43,286 bases of DNA from Streptomyces aurantiacus (GCF_001418335.1 NZ_LIPP01000339.1:1-43286), one strand, 5' to 3'. Shown: positions 1 through 7,613, counted from the first letter of the stretch. The notes: generated by a model from the sequence alone, not told the origin. Numbers and translations: made by a program.

Positions 1-957
1 GGAGGCGAGCGCGCCGACGGCGCCGGCCCCGGCGGGGATCGCCGCGGACAGGACGGGGCCCGCCCGCGGCGCCAGTCCTCGCACGGTCAGCAGCAGAGAC
101 ATCGCCCCCGCCCCGGCCCCGAATCCGGCCAGCACCCAGCCCATCCCCGAGGCGCCCCAGCCGCGTTCGTCCGCGAGCAGGGTCAGCCCGACGTTCATCG
201 GGCCCACGAAGCCCAGGTCGCTCAGCGCGATGACCAGCACGAGACGGGCGAGGACGGGGTTGCGCCGGATGTGGTCCAACCCGTCACGCAGCTCCCGCAC
301 CGCCGGCCGGGCGGGCAACTCCTGTCCGACCGGCAGCTCCTGGGGTCGCCGCCGCATCCGTACGGCCGTCAGCAGCGGCAGCGCGACCGCGAACAGCAGC
401 GCCGCCGCGCCGAAGGCCACCGCCGCCCCGCCGAGGGCCACGCCGAGACCGCCGAGCGGGGCGCCCACGACGTTGGCGAGACGGCTCGCCATGCCGCGCA
501 TGCCGTGCACCCGGGCGAGCTGGCCGCGAGCGGTGATACGGGCAGGCAGCGCCCCGAGCGCGGGCATGAGCACGGCGTCGACCACACCGAAGACCAGGGC
601 GAGCAGGCCGAGCAGCCACAGCCCGGGGCTGCTGACCGCCAGCAGCAGGGCGACGGCCACCACCGCCGCGCACCGCACACCGTTGCTGACGATCAGTACG
701 CGGCGCGGGCCGAAACGGTCGGCGATCACTCCCCCGCCCAGCATGAGCAGGGCACGCGGCGCCGCGCTCACGGCCATCACGAGCCCGGCCTGTGACGGCG
801 AACCGGACTGCACGGCCGCCCAGGACAGCGCCACGTAGTAGACGTTGTCGCCCGTCGCCGAGGCGACGTACGCGCCGAGCCAGCGCAGGACGTTGGGGTC
901 GCGGTGGGCGGGGCGCTCCCCGGTCAGCGGTTCGGACGTCGCGGGCATGGCGGTCAC
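1..957 (-). CDS. MFS transporter, partial (C-terminus beyond left edge)
   Basis: This is a major facilitator superfamily transporter, probably a drug-type exporter of the MFS_3 kind; the substrate cannot be told from sequence. The minus strand stays open from a GTG at 957 to the window edge and gives about 319 residues. These include several hydrophobic helices and the loop-2/3 motif GGGVIADRFGPRR, a good match to the MFS motif A (GxxxDRxGRR), near residues 75-87. A central hydrophilic stretch (MRRRPQELPVGQE) separates the two six-helix halves. The GTG is chosen because a GAGAGG lies 8 nt upstream; an in-frame ATG sits three codons later at 948. The start is 44 nt after the stop of the ArsR-type regulator, so the two genes are probably one transcript under that regulator. 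The last helices are missing only because of the window boundary. Confidence 0.9.
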   Translation of the reverse strand, partial: MTAMPATSEPLTGERPAHRDPNVLRWLGAYVASATGDNVYYVALSWAAVQSGSPSQAGLVMAVSAAPRALLMLGGGVIADRFGPRRVLIVSNGVRCAAVVAVALLLAVSSPGLWLLGLLALVFGVVDAVLMPALGALPARITARGQLARVHGMRGMASRLANVVGAPLGGLGVALGGAAVAFGAAALLFAVALPLLTAVRMRRRPQELPVGQELPARPAVRELRDGLDHIRRNPVLARLVLVIALSDLGFVGPMNVGLTLLADERGWGASGMGWVLAGFGAGAGAMSLLLTVRGLAPRAGPVLSAAIPAGAGAVGALAS

Positions 958-1001
958 GGCGATGGCCTCTCTCGGGCGCGCGGACTCGGGCCCGCGAACT
1001 C

Positions 1002-1595
1002 TCAGGTGCGGAACGGGAAGCCGTACACGTGCAGCGCGACGTTCTCGCGTTCCCCGGTGTCGCCGGCCGCCTCGGCGGCGCGTCCCTTCTCGTCGTACTT
1101 CCGGGCGAGGGCGAGCAACTCCTCGCTGAGTTCGGCCAGTTCGGCGGCGGTCAGCCGCAGCAGCGACTCGTTGTCCGGCGCGGCGGAGTTCCACTCGGAG
1201 CCCCAGGCGAGGCGTTCGTCGAGGTAGCGGCGGTACATGTCGGCGCGTTGCTCGTGGAAGAGCCTGGTGGCTGCCAGATGCGCAGCCGCCCTCTCGGGTG
1301 CGTCCCGGAAATCCCTGTCCCGGATGCTCACGCCCTGTGACGAGGGCTGCCACCAGCGCTCGCGGGCGTCACCGCTCTGGGGCTCGGCCGCCTCGATCAG
1401 CCCGTGCTCGGCGAGCTTGCGCAGGTGGTAACTGACCAGCGAGACCGCTTCGTCGACCTGCTCGGCGAGCTGGGACGCGGTGGCGGTGCGGGTCACGCAC
1501 AGCCCTCGGTACAGCTGCATGCGCAGAGGATGGGCCAGGGCCTTCAGGGTGCCCAGGTCCTTGATGGGGAGGTTCTGGTTCTCCGTGCCGCTCAT
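1002..1595 (-). CDS. ArsR-family (HTH_20) transcriptional regulator
   Basis: DNA-binding regulator of the ArsR/winged-helix type, 197 residues. The N-terminal part (about 10-80) has the typical pattern: a helix ending LAHPLRMQLYRGL, then TATASQLAEQ and the recognition helix region VSYHLRKLAEHGLIE, followed by a basic/aromatic wing (RERWWQP). The remainder is a charged helical region, possibly for dimerisation or effector binding; no metal-binding cysteine cluster is seen, so a metal sensor is unlikely. ATG 1595 is chosen over an upstream in-frame ATG at 1658, because the extra 21 codons would run through an AT-rich palindrome that looks like an operator. The MFS gene follows 44 nt downstream. 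I infer that it represses itself and the transporter; the ligand is unknown. Confidence 0.9.
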   Translation of the reverse strand: MSGTENQNLPIKDLGTLKALAHPLRMQLYRGLCVTRTATASQLAEQVDEAVSLVSYHLRKLAEHGLIEAAEPQSGDARERWWQPSSQGVSIRDRDFRDAPERAAAHLAATRLFHEQRADMYRRYLDERLAWGSEWNSAAPDNESLLRLTAAELAELSEELLALARKYDEKGRAAEAAGDTGERENVALHVYGFPFRT

Positions 1596-1617
1596 GACGC
1601 CACCGTAGGTACACAGG

Positions 1618-1649
1618 AAAAGTTGCGCAATATAAATTGCGCAACTTTT
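1618..1649. promoter_or_regulatory. Perfect 13-bp inverted repeat, probable ArsR operator
   Basis: AAAAGTTGCGCAA (1618-1630) and its exact reverse complement TTGCGCAACTTTT (1637-1649) flank a 6-bp TATAAA spacer. The element ends 22 bp upstream of the ArsR-type gene start. It is strikingly AT-rich at both ends in a very GC-rich chromosome. Dimeric ArsR-family regulators typically bind such dyads over their own promoters, so this is the probable autoregulatory site. Confidence 0.75.
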
Positions 1650-1715
1650 ATTTCTCATCTGCCCGCAGCCGAACGGAACGGAACAAGCCGGAGGAACGAC
1701 CTGCGGTCGGACGGC

Positions 1716-1750
1716 AGAGAGCCCCGGCCGTCACGCGGCCAGGGCTCTCT
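1716..1750 (-). terminator. Stem-loop terminator after hisF
   Basis: AGAGAGCCC at the left pairs with GGGCTCTCT at the right, and the inner CGGCCG/CGGCC segments extend the stem. It lies 21 bp beyond the hisF stop codon and before the next minus-strand gene, so it probably ends the his transcript. No long U-tract is seen, as is usual in Streptomyces. Confidence 0.7.
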
Positions 1751-1771
1751 CCGGTACAGCTCAGCGGGACG

Positions 1772-2527
1772 TCACCGCACGGGGTGGCCCGTTTCTCGGA
1801 GTGTTTGTTTCACCTGGCCGATGCGCAGGTCTCCGAAGTGGAAGACCGACGCGGCCAGGACCGCGTCCGCGCCCGCGGCGACCGCCGGGGGGAAGTCGGC
1901 CAGTCGGCCGGCGCCGCCGGAGGCGATGACCGGGACCGAGACGTGCTTCCGTACGGCCTCGATCATCTCGATGTCGTAGCCGTCCTTGGTGCCGTCGGCG
2001 TCCATCGAGTTGAGCAGGATCTCACCCGCGCCCAGTTCGGCGGCCCGGTGCGCCCACTCGACGGCGTCGGTGCCGGTGCCCTTGCGGCCGCCGTGGGTGG
2101 TCACCTCGAAGGTCCCGGCGGCCGTCCTGCGCGCGTCCACCGACAGGACCAGCACCTGCCGGCCGAACCGCTCCGCGATCTCGCGGATCAGGTCGGGGCG
2201 GGCGATGGCGGCGGTGTTCACGCCGACCTTGTCCGCGCCGGCCCGCAGCAGCTTGTCGACGTCCTCGGCGGTGCGCACGCCGCCGCCCACCGTGAGCGGG
2301 ATGAACACCTGCTCGGCGGTGCGGCGTACCACGTCGTAGGTGGTCTCGCGGTTGCCGGAGGACGCGGTGATGTCCAGGAAGGTCAACTCGTCGGCGCCCT
2401 CGGCGTCGTACACCTTGGCCATCTCGACGGGGTCGCCCGCGTCGCGCAGGTTCTGGAAGTTGACGCCCTTGACGACCCGGCCGTTGTCGACGTCCAGGCA
2501 GGGGATGACGCGTACGGCCAGGGTCAT
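1772..2527 (-). CDS. hisF: Imidazole glycerol phosphate synthase, cyclase subunit
   Basis: HisF is the (beta/alpha)8-barrel cyclase half of IGP synthase. It uses ammonia from HisH to convert PRFAR to IGP and AICAR in histidine synthesis. At 251 residues it is of normal family length. The two catalytic aspartates are present: D12 in VIPCLDVD and D131 in VLSVDARR. The phosphate-binding loops are also visible (TVGGGVRTAED and VIASGGAG). The ATG at 2527 overlaps the stop of the preceding Rid-family gene in an ATGA, which supports this start and suggests translational coupling. It is the last gene of the his operon and is followed by a stem-loop at 1716-1750. Confidence 0.98.
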   Translation of the reverse strand: MTLAVRVIPCLDVDNGRVVKGVNFQNLRDAGDPVEMAKVYDAEGADELTFLDITASSGNRETTYDVVRRTAEQVFIPLTVGGGVRTAEDVDKLLRAGADKVGVNTAAIARPDLIREIAERFGRQVLVLSVDARRTAAGTFEVTTHGGRKGTGTDAVEWAHRAAELGAGEILLNSMDADGTKDGYDIEMIEAVRKHVSVPVIASGGAGRLADFPPAVAAGADAVLAASVFHFGDLRIGQVKQTLRETGHPVR

Positions 2528-2937
2528 GAGGCGGACTCCTCCCCGGATGGTGCCTCTCGGTACGCCTCCACCTCGACCTCGACCACCAGACCGGGGTCCA
2601 CGAAACCGGAGACGATGATCATTGATGCCGCGGGCCTGACCGCGTCGAACAGCTCCTTGTGGGCGCGCCCGATGTCCTCCACGTCGCGGGCGTGCGTGAG
2701 GTACATGCGGGTGCGGACGACGTGCTCGCGGGTGAGGCCCAGCTGTTCCAGGGCCGCGAACGCGACGTTGAACGCGTTGACCGCCTGCTCGTACGGGCCG
2801 CCCCCGACGATCTGGCCATCCACCACGGAGGTGCAGCCGGCGACCAGCACCGTGCCGTTCGGCAGCTCCACCGCGCGGGAGTAGCCGAAGGCCTCCTCCC
2901 AGGGCGCGCCGGTCGTGACGCGTCGTACGGCGCTCAC
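2524..2937 (-). CDS. Rid (YjgF/YER057c/UK114) family protein lacking the catalytic arginine
   Basis: A 137-residue Rid-superfamily protein. Rid1-type members hydrolyse reactive enamine/imine intermediates and act as trimers. The C-terminal half carries family features (VVRTRMYLTHARDVEDI, then VVEVEVEAY). However, the position of E. coli RidA Arg105, in the context F-P-A-R-S, reads R-P-A-A-S here, so the key Arg is Ala104. This places it outside the classical imine deaminase group, and its substrate or role is unknown. The GTG start at 2937 overlaps the priA stop (GTGA) and its own stop overlaps hisF (ATGA), so it is translationally embedded in the his operon. A longer in-frame reading upstream would only run antiphase through priA and is rejected. 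A role close to HisA/HisF chemistry is inference from position only. Confidence 0.92.
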   Translation of the reverse strand: MSAVRRVTTGAPWEEAFGYSRAVELPNGTVLVAGCTSVVDGQIVGGGPYEQAVNAFNVAFAALEQLGLTREHVVRTRMYLTHARDVEDIGRAHKELFDAVRPAASMIIVSGFVDPGLVVEVEVEAYREAPSGEESAS

Positions 2938-3668
2938 GCGGACACCGCCGCCAGGGCCTCTTCCAGCGTGAACGCCTTGGCGTACAGGGCCTTTCCGACG
3001 ATCGAGCCCTCGACGCCGAGGGGCACGAGGTCGGCGATGGCGCGGAGGTCGTCGAGCGAGGAGACGCCGCCGGAGGCGACCACGGGGCGGCTCGTCGCCT
3101 CGCAGACGTTCTTCAGGAGCTCCAGGTTCGGGCCCTGGAGGGTGCCGTCCTTGGCGATGTCCGTGACGACGTACCGCGCGCAGCCCTCCTTGTCGAGGCG
3201 TTCCAGCGTCTCGTAGAGGTCGCCGCCGTCCCGGGTCCAGCCCCGGCCCCGCAGGGTGGTGCCGCGTACGTCGAGACCGACCGCGATCTTGTCGCCATGC
3301 CGGGAGATGACCTCGGCGACCCACTCGGGGGTCTCAAGGGCCGCCGTGCCGAGGTTGACGCGGGTGCAGCCGGTGGCGAGGGCCGCGGCGAGCGTGTCGT
3401 CGTCGCGGATGCCGCCGGACAGCTCCACCTTGATGTGCAGTTCCGTCATGCGTTCGGCGACCTCGGCGATCAGCGCACGGTTGTCGCCCGTGCCGAACGC
3501 GGCGTCCAGGTCCACCAGGTGCAGCCACTCGGCACCCGACCGCTGCCAGGCGAGGGCCGCCTCCAGGGGGGAGCCGTACGAGGTCTCCGTACCGGACTCG
3601 CCGTGCACGAGCCGGACGGCCTGGCCGTCACGGACGTCGACGGCGGGGAGGAGTTCGAGCTTCGCCAT
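2934..3668 (-). CDS. priA: Bifunctional HisA/TrpF isomerase
   Basis: A 244-residue (beta/alpha)8 barrel that isomerises ProFAR to PRFAR (HisA reaction). In actinomycetes this protein, PriA, also isomerises phosphoribosylanthranilate in tryptophan synthesis (TrpF reaction). Catalytic D11 (LLPAVDVRDG) and the second acid D133 (VGLDVRGT, equivalent to D130 of other PriA proteins) are present. So are the GRGWTRDGG loop, with the tryptophan that swings between substrates, and the phosphate loops ELSGGIRDD and VASGGVSS. Compared with my recollection of the S. coelicolor protein there is a three-residue insertion near residue 75. It starts 3 nt after hisH and overlaps the Rid gene by GTGA. Bifunctionality is inferred from family; no trpF is visible in this window. 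Confidence 0.96.
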   Translation of the reverse strand: MAKLELLPAVDVRDGQAVRLVHGESGTETSYGSPLEAALAWQRSGAEWLHLVDLDAAFGTGDNRALIAEVAERMTELHIKVELSGGIRDDDTLAAALATGCTRVNLGTAALETPEWVAEVISRHGDKIAVGLDVRGTTLRGRGWTRDGGDLYETLERLDKEGCARYVVTDIAKDGTLQGPNLELLKNVCEATSRPVVASGGVSSLDDLRAIADLVPLGVEGSIVGKALYAKAFTLEEALAAVSA

Positions 3669-3671
3669 GGT

Positions 3672-4346
3672 CTACAGGGTTCCGATCCAGTTGGTGAGCA
3701 GCTGCGCTCCGGCGTCGCCGGACTTCTCGGGGTGGAACTGGGTGGCCCACAGGGCGCCGTTCTCGACGGCCGACACGAAGGGCTTGCCGTGCGTGGACCA
3801 GGTGACGAGCGGTGCGCGCAGCGCCGGGTTCCCGGTCTCCAGGGACCAGTCGTGGACGGCGTACGAGTGCACGAAGTAATACCGCGCGTCCTCGTCCAGG
3901 CCGGCGAAGAGCTTCGTGCCGGCCGGGGCCTCGACGGTGTTCCAGCCCATGTGGGGCACGATGTCGGCCTGCAGCGGCTCGACCGATCCCGGCCACTCGT
4001 CGAGGCCCTCGGTCTCGACGCCGTGCTCGATGCCGCGCGCGAAGAGGATCTGCATGCCGACGCAGATGCCCATCACCGGACGGCCGCCGGCGAGGCGGCG
4101 GCCGACGATCCAGTCACCGCGCGCCTCCTTCAGCCCGCGCATGCAGGCGGCGAAGGCGCCGACGCCCGGCACCAGCAGCCCGTCCGCGTTCATGGCCTTG
4201 TCGAAGTCGCGGGTGATCTCGACCTCGGCTCCCGCGCGCGCGAGTGCGCGTTCGGCGGACCTGACGTTCCCGAAGCCGTAGTCAAAGACGACCACTCGTT
4301 TTGAAGAGGTTCGTTTTGAAGGCGTTCGGTTCGAGGGGGTGCTCAA
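3672..4346 (-). CDS. hisH: Imidazole glycerol phosphate synthase, glutaminase subunit
   Basis: HisH is the class I glutamine amidotransferase that supplies ammonia to HisF. From the TTG at 4346 it has 224 residues. The triad is visible: Cys95 in MGICVGMQ, His205 and Glu207 in QFHPEK. TTG 4346 is preferred over ATG 4352 for two reasons. The GGAGG (4354-4358) sits 7 nt from the TTG but only 1 nt from the ATG, and the TTG overlaps the stop of the upstream 54-aa gene (TTGA). The N-terminal leader before VVVFDYGFGNVRSAE is made of a threefold 15-bp repeat (4296-4340) encoding Ser/Arg/Lys/Thr-rich residues, which should be a flexible tail and is not part of the conserved fold. Confidence 0.96.
   Translation of the reverse strand: MSTPSNRTPSKRTSSKRVVVFDYGFGNVRSAERALARAGAEVEITRDFDKAMNADGLLVPGVGAFAACMRGLKEARGDWIVGRRLAGGRPVMGICVGMQILFARGIEHGVETEGLDEWPGSVEPLQADIVPHMGWNTVEAPAGTKLFAGLDEDARYYFVHSYAVHDWSLETGNPALRAPLVTWSTHGKPFVSAVENGALWATQFHPEKSGDAGAQLLTNWIGTL
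4296..4340. repeat. Three tandem 15-bp repeats in the hisH 5' end
   Basis: Units TCGTTTTGAAGAGGT, TCGTTTTGAAGGCGT and TCGGTTCGAGGGGGT follow head to tail. The first two differ at two positions; the third has diverged. They encode S-K/N-R-T-x pentads in the HisH N-terminal tail. The first two are unusually A/T-rich for this chromosome. Confidence 0.85.
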
Positions 4347-4507
4347 TTCCATACCTCCAGCCGGACGACACCTGCCACGAGGCACATCCCTGCGCCGATC
4401 GACAGCAGCACGATGAGGCTCCTGGGCATCTGCTGCTTGACGAAGGAGTAGATGCCGCCGAGCAGGAAGAGCCCGACGACGATCAGTACGGTGGAGAGGC
4501 CGCTCAT
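4343..4507 (-). CDS. 54-residue membrane protein inside the his operon
   Basis: A short gene between hisB and hisH. It begins MSGLSTVLIVVGLFLLGGIY and continues with a basic turn (FVKQQMPRS) and a second hydrophobic helix (LIVLLSIGAGMCLVAGVV), ending LEVWN. It therefore reads as a two-helix inner-membrane hairpin. Support for being real: codon use matches the neighbours, it fills the hisB-hisH gap exactly (4 nt after the hisB stop), and its TGA overlaps the hisH TTG start in a TTGA. I do not recognise a named family. Its place suggests translational coupling to hisH. A role in histidine synthesis, transport or membrane placement is untested inference. Confidence 0.85.
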   Translation of the reverse strand: MSGLSTVLIVVGLFLLGGIYSFVKQQMPRSLIVLLSIGAGMCLVAGVVRLEVWN

Positions 4508-4511
4508 GGCT

Positions 4512-5105
4512 TTACAGCGCACCCTTCGTGGAGGGAAGGATGCCCGCCGCGCGCGGGTCGCGCTCGGAGGCGTACCGCAGGGCCCGCGCGAGCGCCTTGA
4601 ACTGGCACTCCACGATGTGGTGCGCGTTGCGCCCGTACGGCACGTGCACGTGCAGGGCGATCTGGGCCTGCGCGACGAAGGACTCCAGGATGTGCCGGGT
4701 CATCGTCGTGTCGTACTCGCCGATCATCGGCGCCATCTTCTCGGGCTCGGTGTGCACGAGATAGGGGCGCCCGGAGAGGTCGACGGTCACCTGGGCGAGC
4801 GACTCGTCCAGCGGGACGGTGCAGTTGCCGAAGCGGTAGATGCCCACCTTGTCGCCGAGCGCCTGCTTGAAGGCGCCGCCCAGCGCGAGGGCGGTGTCCT
4901 CGATGGTGTGGTGCGAGTCGATGTGCAGGTCGCCCTCGGTCTTGACGGTCAGGTCGAACAGACCGTGCCGGCCCAGCTGGTCGAGCATGTGGTCGTAGAA
5001 GCCGACGCCTGTCGACACATCGACCTTTCCGCTGCCGTCGAGATCGATCTCGACGACGACGGAGGTCTCCTTGGTGTTCCGTTCGACACGGCCTACGCGG
5101 CTCAT
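4512..5105 (-). CDS. hisB: Imidazoleglycerol-phosphate dehydratase
   Basis: HisB removes water from IGP to give imidazole-acetol phosphate. This is the monofunctional 197-residue type, without the phosphatase domain fused in enterobacteria. The two metal-binding repeats are clear: HHTIED (H65, H66, E69) and HHIVE (H162, H163, E166). These bind the two Mn ions in the 24-mer. The ATG at 5105 overlaps the hisC stop (ATGA), and the 54-aa membrane protein gene starts 4 nt after its stop, so it is part of the coupled his operon. Confidence 0.98.
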   Translation of the reverse strand: MSRVGRVERNTKETSVVVEIDLDGSGKVDVSTGVGFYDHMLDQLGRHGLFDLTVKTEGDLHIDSHHTIEDTALALGGAFKQALGDKVGIYRFGNCTVPLDESLAQVTVDLSGRPYLVHTEPEKMAPMIGEYDTTMTRHILESFVAQAQIALHVHVPYGRNAHHIVECQFKALARALRYASERDPRAAGILPSTKGAL

Positions 5106-6277
5106 GCGTTCTGCTCCTTCGGGGGTGCGGGGGTGGCCCTCGCGGATGTCGGCAACTCACGGGCCGCGTCGAGGAACGCGTCGTTCTCGGCCGGGGTGCC
5201 CGCGGTGACCCGCAGCCATCCCGGTACTCCGTTGTCCCGGACCAGGACGCCCCGGTCGAGGATCTGCCGCCAGGCCTCGTGCGAGCCCGACGCGCCGTCG
5301 AACCGTCCGAACTGGACGAAGTTGGCGTCCGACTCGGTCACCTCGAAGCCGAGCGCGCGCAGTTCGGCGACCAGCCGGTCCCGCTCGGTCTTCAGCTGCT
5401 CGACGTAGCCGAGCAGCGTGTCGGTGTGCTCCAGGGCGGCCAGCGCGGTCGCCTGGGTGACGGCCGACAGGTGGTACGGCAGCCGTACGAGCTGGACGGC
5501 GTCCACGACCGCCGGGTGCGCGGCGAGATAGCCGAGGCGCAGCCCGGCCGCGCCGAACGCCTTCGACATGGTGCGCGAGACGACGAGATTCGGCCGTCCT
5601 TCGAGCAGCGGCAGCAGCGAGTCGCCGTGGCTGAACTCGACGTACGCCTCGTCGACGACGACCATCGCCCCGCCGGTCGCGGCCCTGGCCGTCTGCGCCG
5701 CCTCGTACAGCGCGAGGACCGTCGCGGGCGGAACCGCGTTGCCCGTGGGGTTGTTGGGGGTGGTGATGAACACGACGTCGGGCCGGTGCTCGGCGATCGC
5801 CTTCTCGGCGGCGGCGGTGTCGATCGTGAAGTCGTCGTTGCGGGGGCCGGAGAGCCAGCCCGTCCCGGTGCCGCGCGAGATCAGGGCGTGCATCGAGTAG
5901 GAGGGCTCGAAGCCGATCGCGGTGCGGCCGGGCCCGCCGAAGGTCTGCAGCAGCTGCTGGATGACTTCGTTCGAGCCGTTGGCCGCCCAGACGTTCTCGG
6001 CGTCGACGACGTACTTGCCGGTCTTCGTCAGATACGCGGCCAGCTCGGTGCGCAGCTCCACCGCGTCACGGTCGGGGTAGCGGTTGAGGTGGCGCGCGGC
6101 GTCGCGCACCCGCTCGGTGATCCGCTCGACGAGCGCTTCGGGCAACGGGTACGGATTCTCGTTGGTGTTGAGCCGTACAGGCACGTCGAGTTGGGGCGCG
6201 CCGTACGGGGACTTCCCGCGCAGTTCGTCGCGGACGGGCAGGTCGTCGATGCCGAAGTCATCAGCGAAGGAGCTCAC
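5102..6277 (-). CDS. hisC: Histidinol-phosphate aminotransferase
   Basis: PLP-dependent fold-type I aminotransferase that converts imidazole-acetol phosphate and glutamate to histidinol phosphate. 391 residues from the GTG at 6277. The substrate-binding LNTNENPYP lies near residue 36, VFITTPNNPTGN near 169, VVVDEAYVEF near 206, and the PLP lysine is K239 in RTMSKAFGAAGLRLGY. The GTG overlaps the hisD stop (GTGA). The same frame stays open far upstream, antiphase to hisD; that extension is not used, because hisD is clearly coding there. The stop overlaps the hisB start. Confidence 0.97.
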   Translation of the reverse strand: MSSFADDFGIDDLPVRDELRGKSPYGAPQLDVPVRLNTNENPYPLPEALVERITERVRDAARHLNRYPDRDAVELRTELAAYLTKTGKYVVDAENVWAANGSNEVIQQLLQTFGGPGRTAIGFEPSYSMHALISRGTGTGWLSGPRNDDFTIDTAAAEKAIAEHRPDVVFITTPNNPTGNAVPPATVLALYEAAQTARAATGGAMVVVDEAYVEFSHGDSLLPLLEGRPNLVVSRTMSKAFGAAGLRLGYLAAHPAVVDAVQLVRLPYHLSAVTQATALAALEHTDTLLGYVEQLKTERDRLVAELRALGFEVTESDANFVQFGRFDGASGSHEAWRQILDRGVLVRDNGVPGWLRVTAGTPAENDAFLDAARELPTSARATPAPPKEQNA

Positions 6278-7596
6278 TTGCCGGGCACCTTCCAGCCGAA
6301 CCGGGCCTTGACGGCGGCGCCGTGGGCCGGCAGGTCCTCCGCCTCCGCCAGCGTCACCACGTGGTGGGCGACCTCGGCCAGCGCGTCGCGCGTGTAGTCG
6401 ACGATGTGGATGCCGCGCAGGAAGGACTGGACCGACAGACCCGAGGAGTGGCAGGCGCAGCCGCCGGTCGGCAGCACGTGGTTGGAGCCTGCCGCGTAGT
6501 CGCCGAGCGACACGGGCGACCAGGGGCCGACGAAGACCGCGCCGGCGTTCCTGACCCGTCCGGCGACCGCGGGCGCGTCGGCCGTCTGGATCTCCAGGTG
6601 CTCGGCGCCGTACGCGTTGACGACCCGCAGGCCCTCCTCCACGCCGTCGACCAGCACGATCGCGGACTGCCTGCCGCCGAGCGCCGGGACGATCCGGTCC
6701 TCGACGTGCTTGGTGGCGGCGACCTGCGGCTCCAGTTCCTTGGCGACCGCGTCGGCCAGCGTGGGCGAGTCGGTGACGAGGACGGCCGCCGCGAGCGGGT
6801 CGTGCTCGGCCTGGCTGATGAGGTCGGAGGCGACGTGCACCGGGTCGGCGGTCTCGTCCGCGAGGATCGCGATCTCGGTCGGCCCTGCCTCGGCGTCGAT
6901 GCCGATCCGGCCCGCGAAGTAGCGCTTGGCGGCGGCGACCCAGATGTTGCCAGGGCCGGTGACCATGGGGGCGGACGCGCAGGACTCGGTGCCGTAGGCG
7001 AACATCGCCACGGCGGTCGCGCCGCCGGCCGCGTACACCTCGTCGATGCCGAGCAGCGCGCAGGCGGCCAGGATCGTCGGGTGCGGCAGGCCGCCGAAGT
7101 CGGACTGGGCGGGCGAGGCGAGCGCGATCGACTCGACGCCGGCCTCCTGTGCCGGAACCACGTTCATGATCACGGACGAGGGGTAGACGGACCGGCCGCC
7201 GGGTGCGTAAAGGCCGACGCGCTCGACGGGCACCCACTTCTCGGTGACCGTGCCGCCGGGGACGACCTGGGTGGTGTGCGTGGTGCGGCGCTGCGCGCGG
7301 TGGACGACGCGGGCGCGGCGGATTGACTCCTCCAGGGCCGCGCGGACGGCCGGGTCCAGCTGGTCGAGCGCGTCCGTGAGGGCCTCCGCGGGGACCCGTA
7401 CGGACTCCAGGCGTACGCCGTCGAACTTCTCCGCGTAGTCGATCAGCGCCGCGTCTCCCCGATGATGCACGGCCTCGCAGATCGGACGCACCTTCTCCAG
7501 GGCGGCCGAGACGTCGAAGTCGGCTCGGGGCAGCAGGTCGCGCAGGGCGGGGCCCTCGGGGAGGGCGTCGCCGCGCAGATCGATTCGAGAGATCAC
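6274..7596 (-). CDS. hisD: Histidinol dehydrogenase
   Basis: Zn-dependent HisD oxidises L-histidinol to L-histidine in two NAD-linked steps; 440 residues from the GTG at 7596. Visible family features are the nucleotide-site region DAEAGPTEIAI, ISQAEHDP with metal-ligand residues, the catalytic Glu-His pair in GAEHLEIQ, and the FVGPWSPVSLGDYAAGSNHVLPTGG signature. An ATG far upstream (7791) is in frame but would include the non-coding leader and is rejected. It is the first gene of the operon. Its leader contains a GC-rich hairpin (7614-7639) and a TATCA...TGATA dyad (7639-7653), so control of the whole operon probably acts here. Confidence 0.97.
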   Translation of the reverse strand: MISRIDLRGDALPEGPALRDLLPRADFDVSAALEKVRPICEAVHHRGDAALIDYAEKFDGVRLESVRVPAEALTDALDQLDPAVRAALEESIRRARVVHRAQRRTTHTTQVVPGGTVTEKWVPVERVGLYAPGGRSVYPSSVIMNVVPAQEAGVESIALASPAQSDFGGLPHPTILAACALLGIDEVYAAGGATAVAMFAYGTESCASAPMVTGPGNIWVAAAKRYFAGRIGIDAEAGPTEIAILADETADPVHVASDLISQAEHDPLAAAVLVTDSPTLADAVAKELEPQVAATKHVEDRIVPALGGRQSAIVLVDGVEEGLRVVNAYGAEHLEIQTADAPAVAGRVRNAGAVFVGPWSPVSLGDYAAGSNHVLPTGGCACHSSGLSVQSFLRGIHIVDYTRDALAEVAHHVVTLAEAEDLPAHGAAVKARFGWKVPGK

Positions 7597-7613
7597 ATGG
7601 CCAATTCTCTCAG

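Noticed and set aside
1596..1658. Upstream ATG for the ArsR-type regulator
   Set aside because: It would place the AT-rich 13-bp dyad inside the coding sequence and adds Cys/Tyr/Ile-rich residues unlike the family.
2938..3324. N-terminal extension of the Rid-family gene
   Set aside because: It is a shadow frame within priA; the GTGA overlap at 2934-2937 fixes the start.
5102..7237. 711-codon frame joining hisC to an upstream segment
   Set aside because: The upstream part is out of frame with hisD, which is plainly coding there; the hisC GTG at 6277 overlaps the hisD stop.
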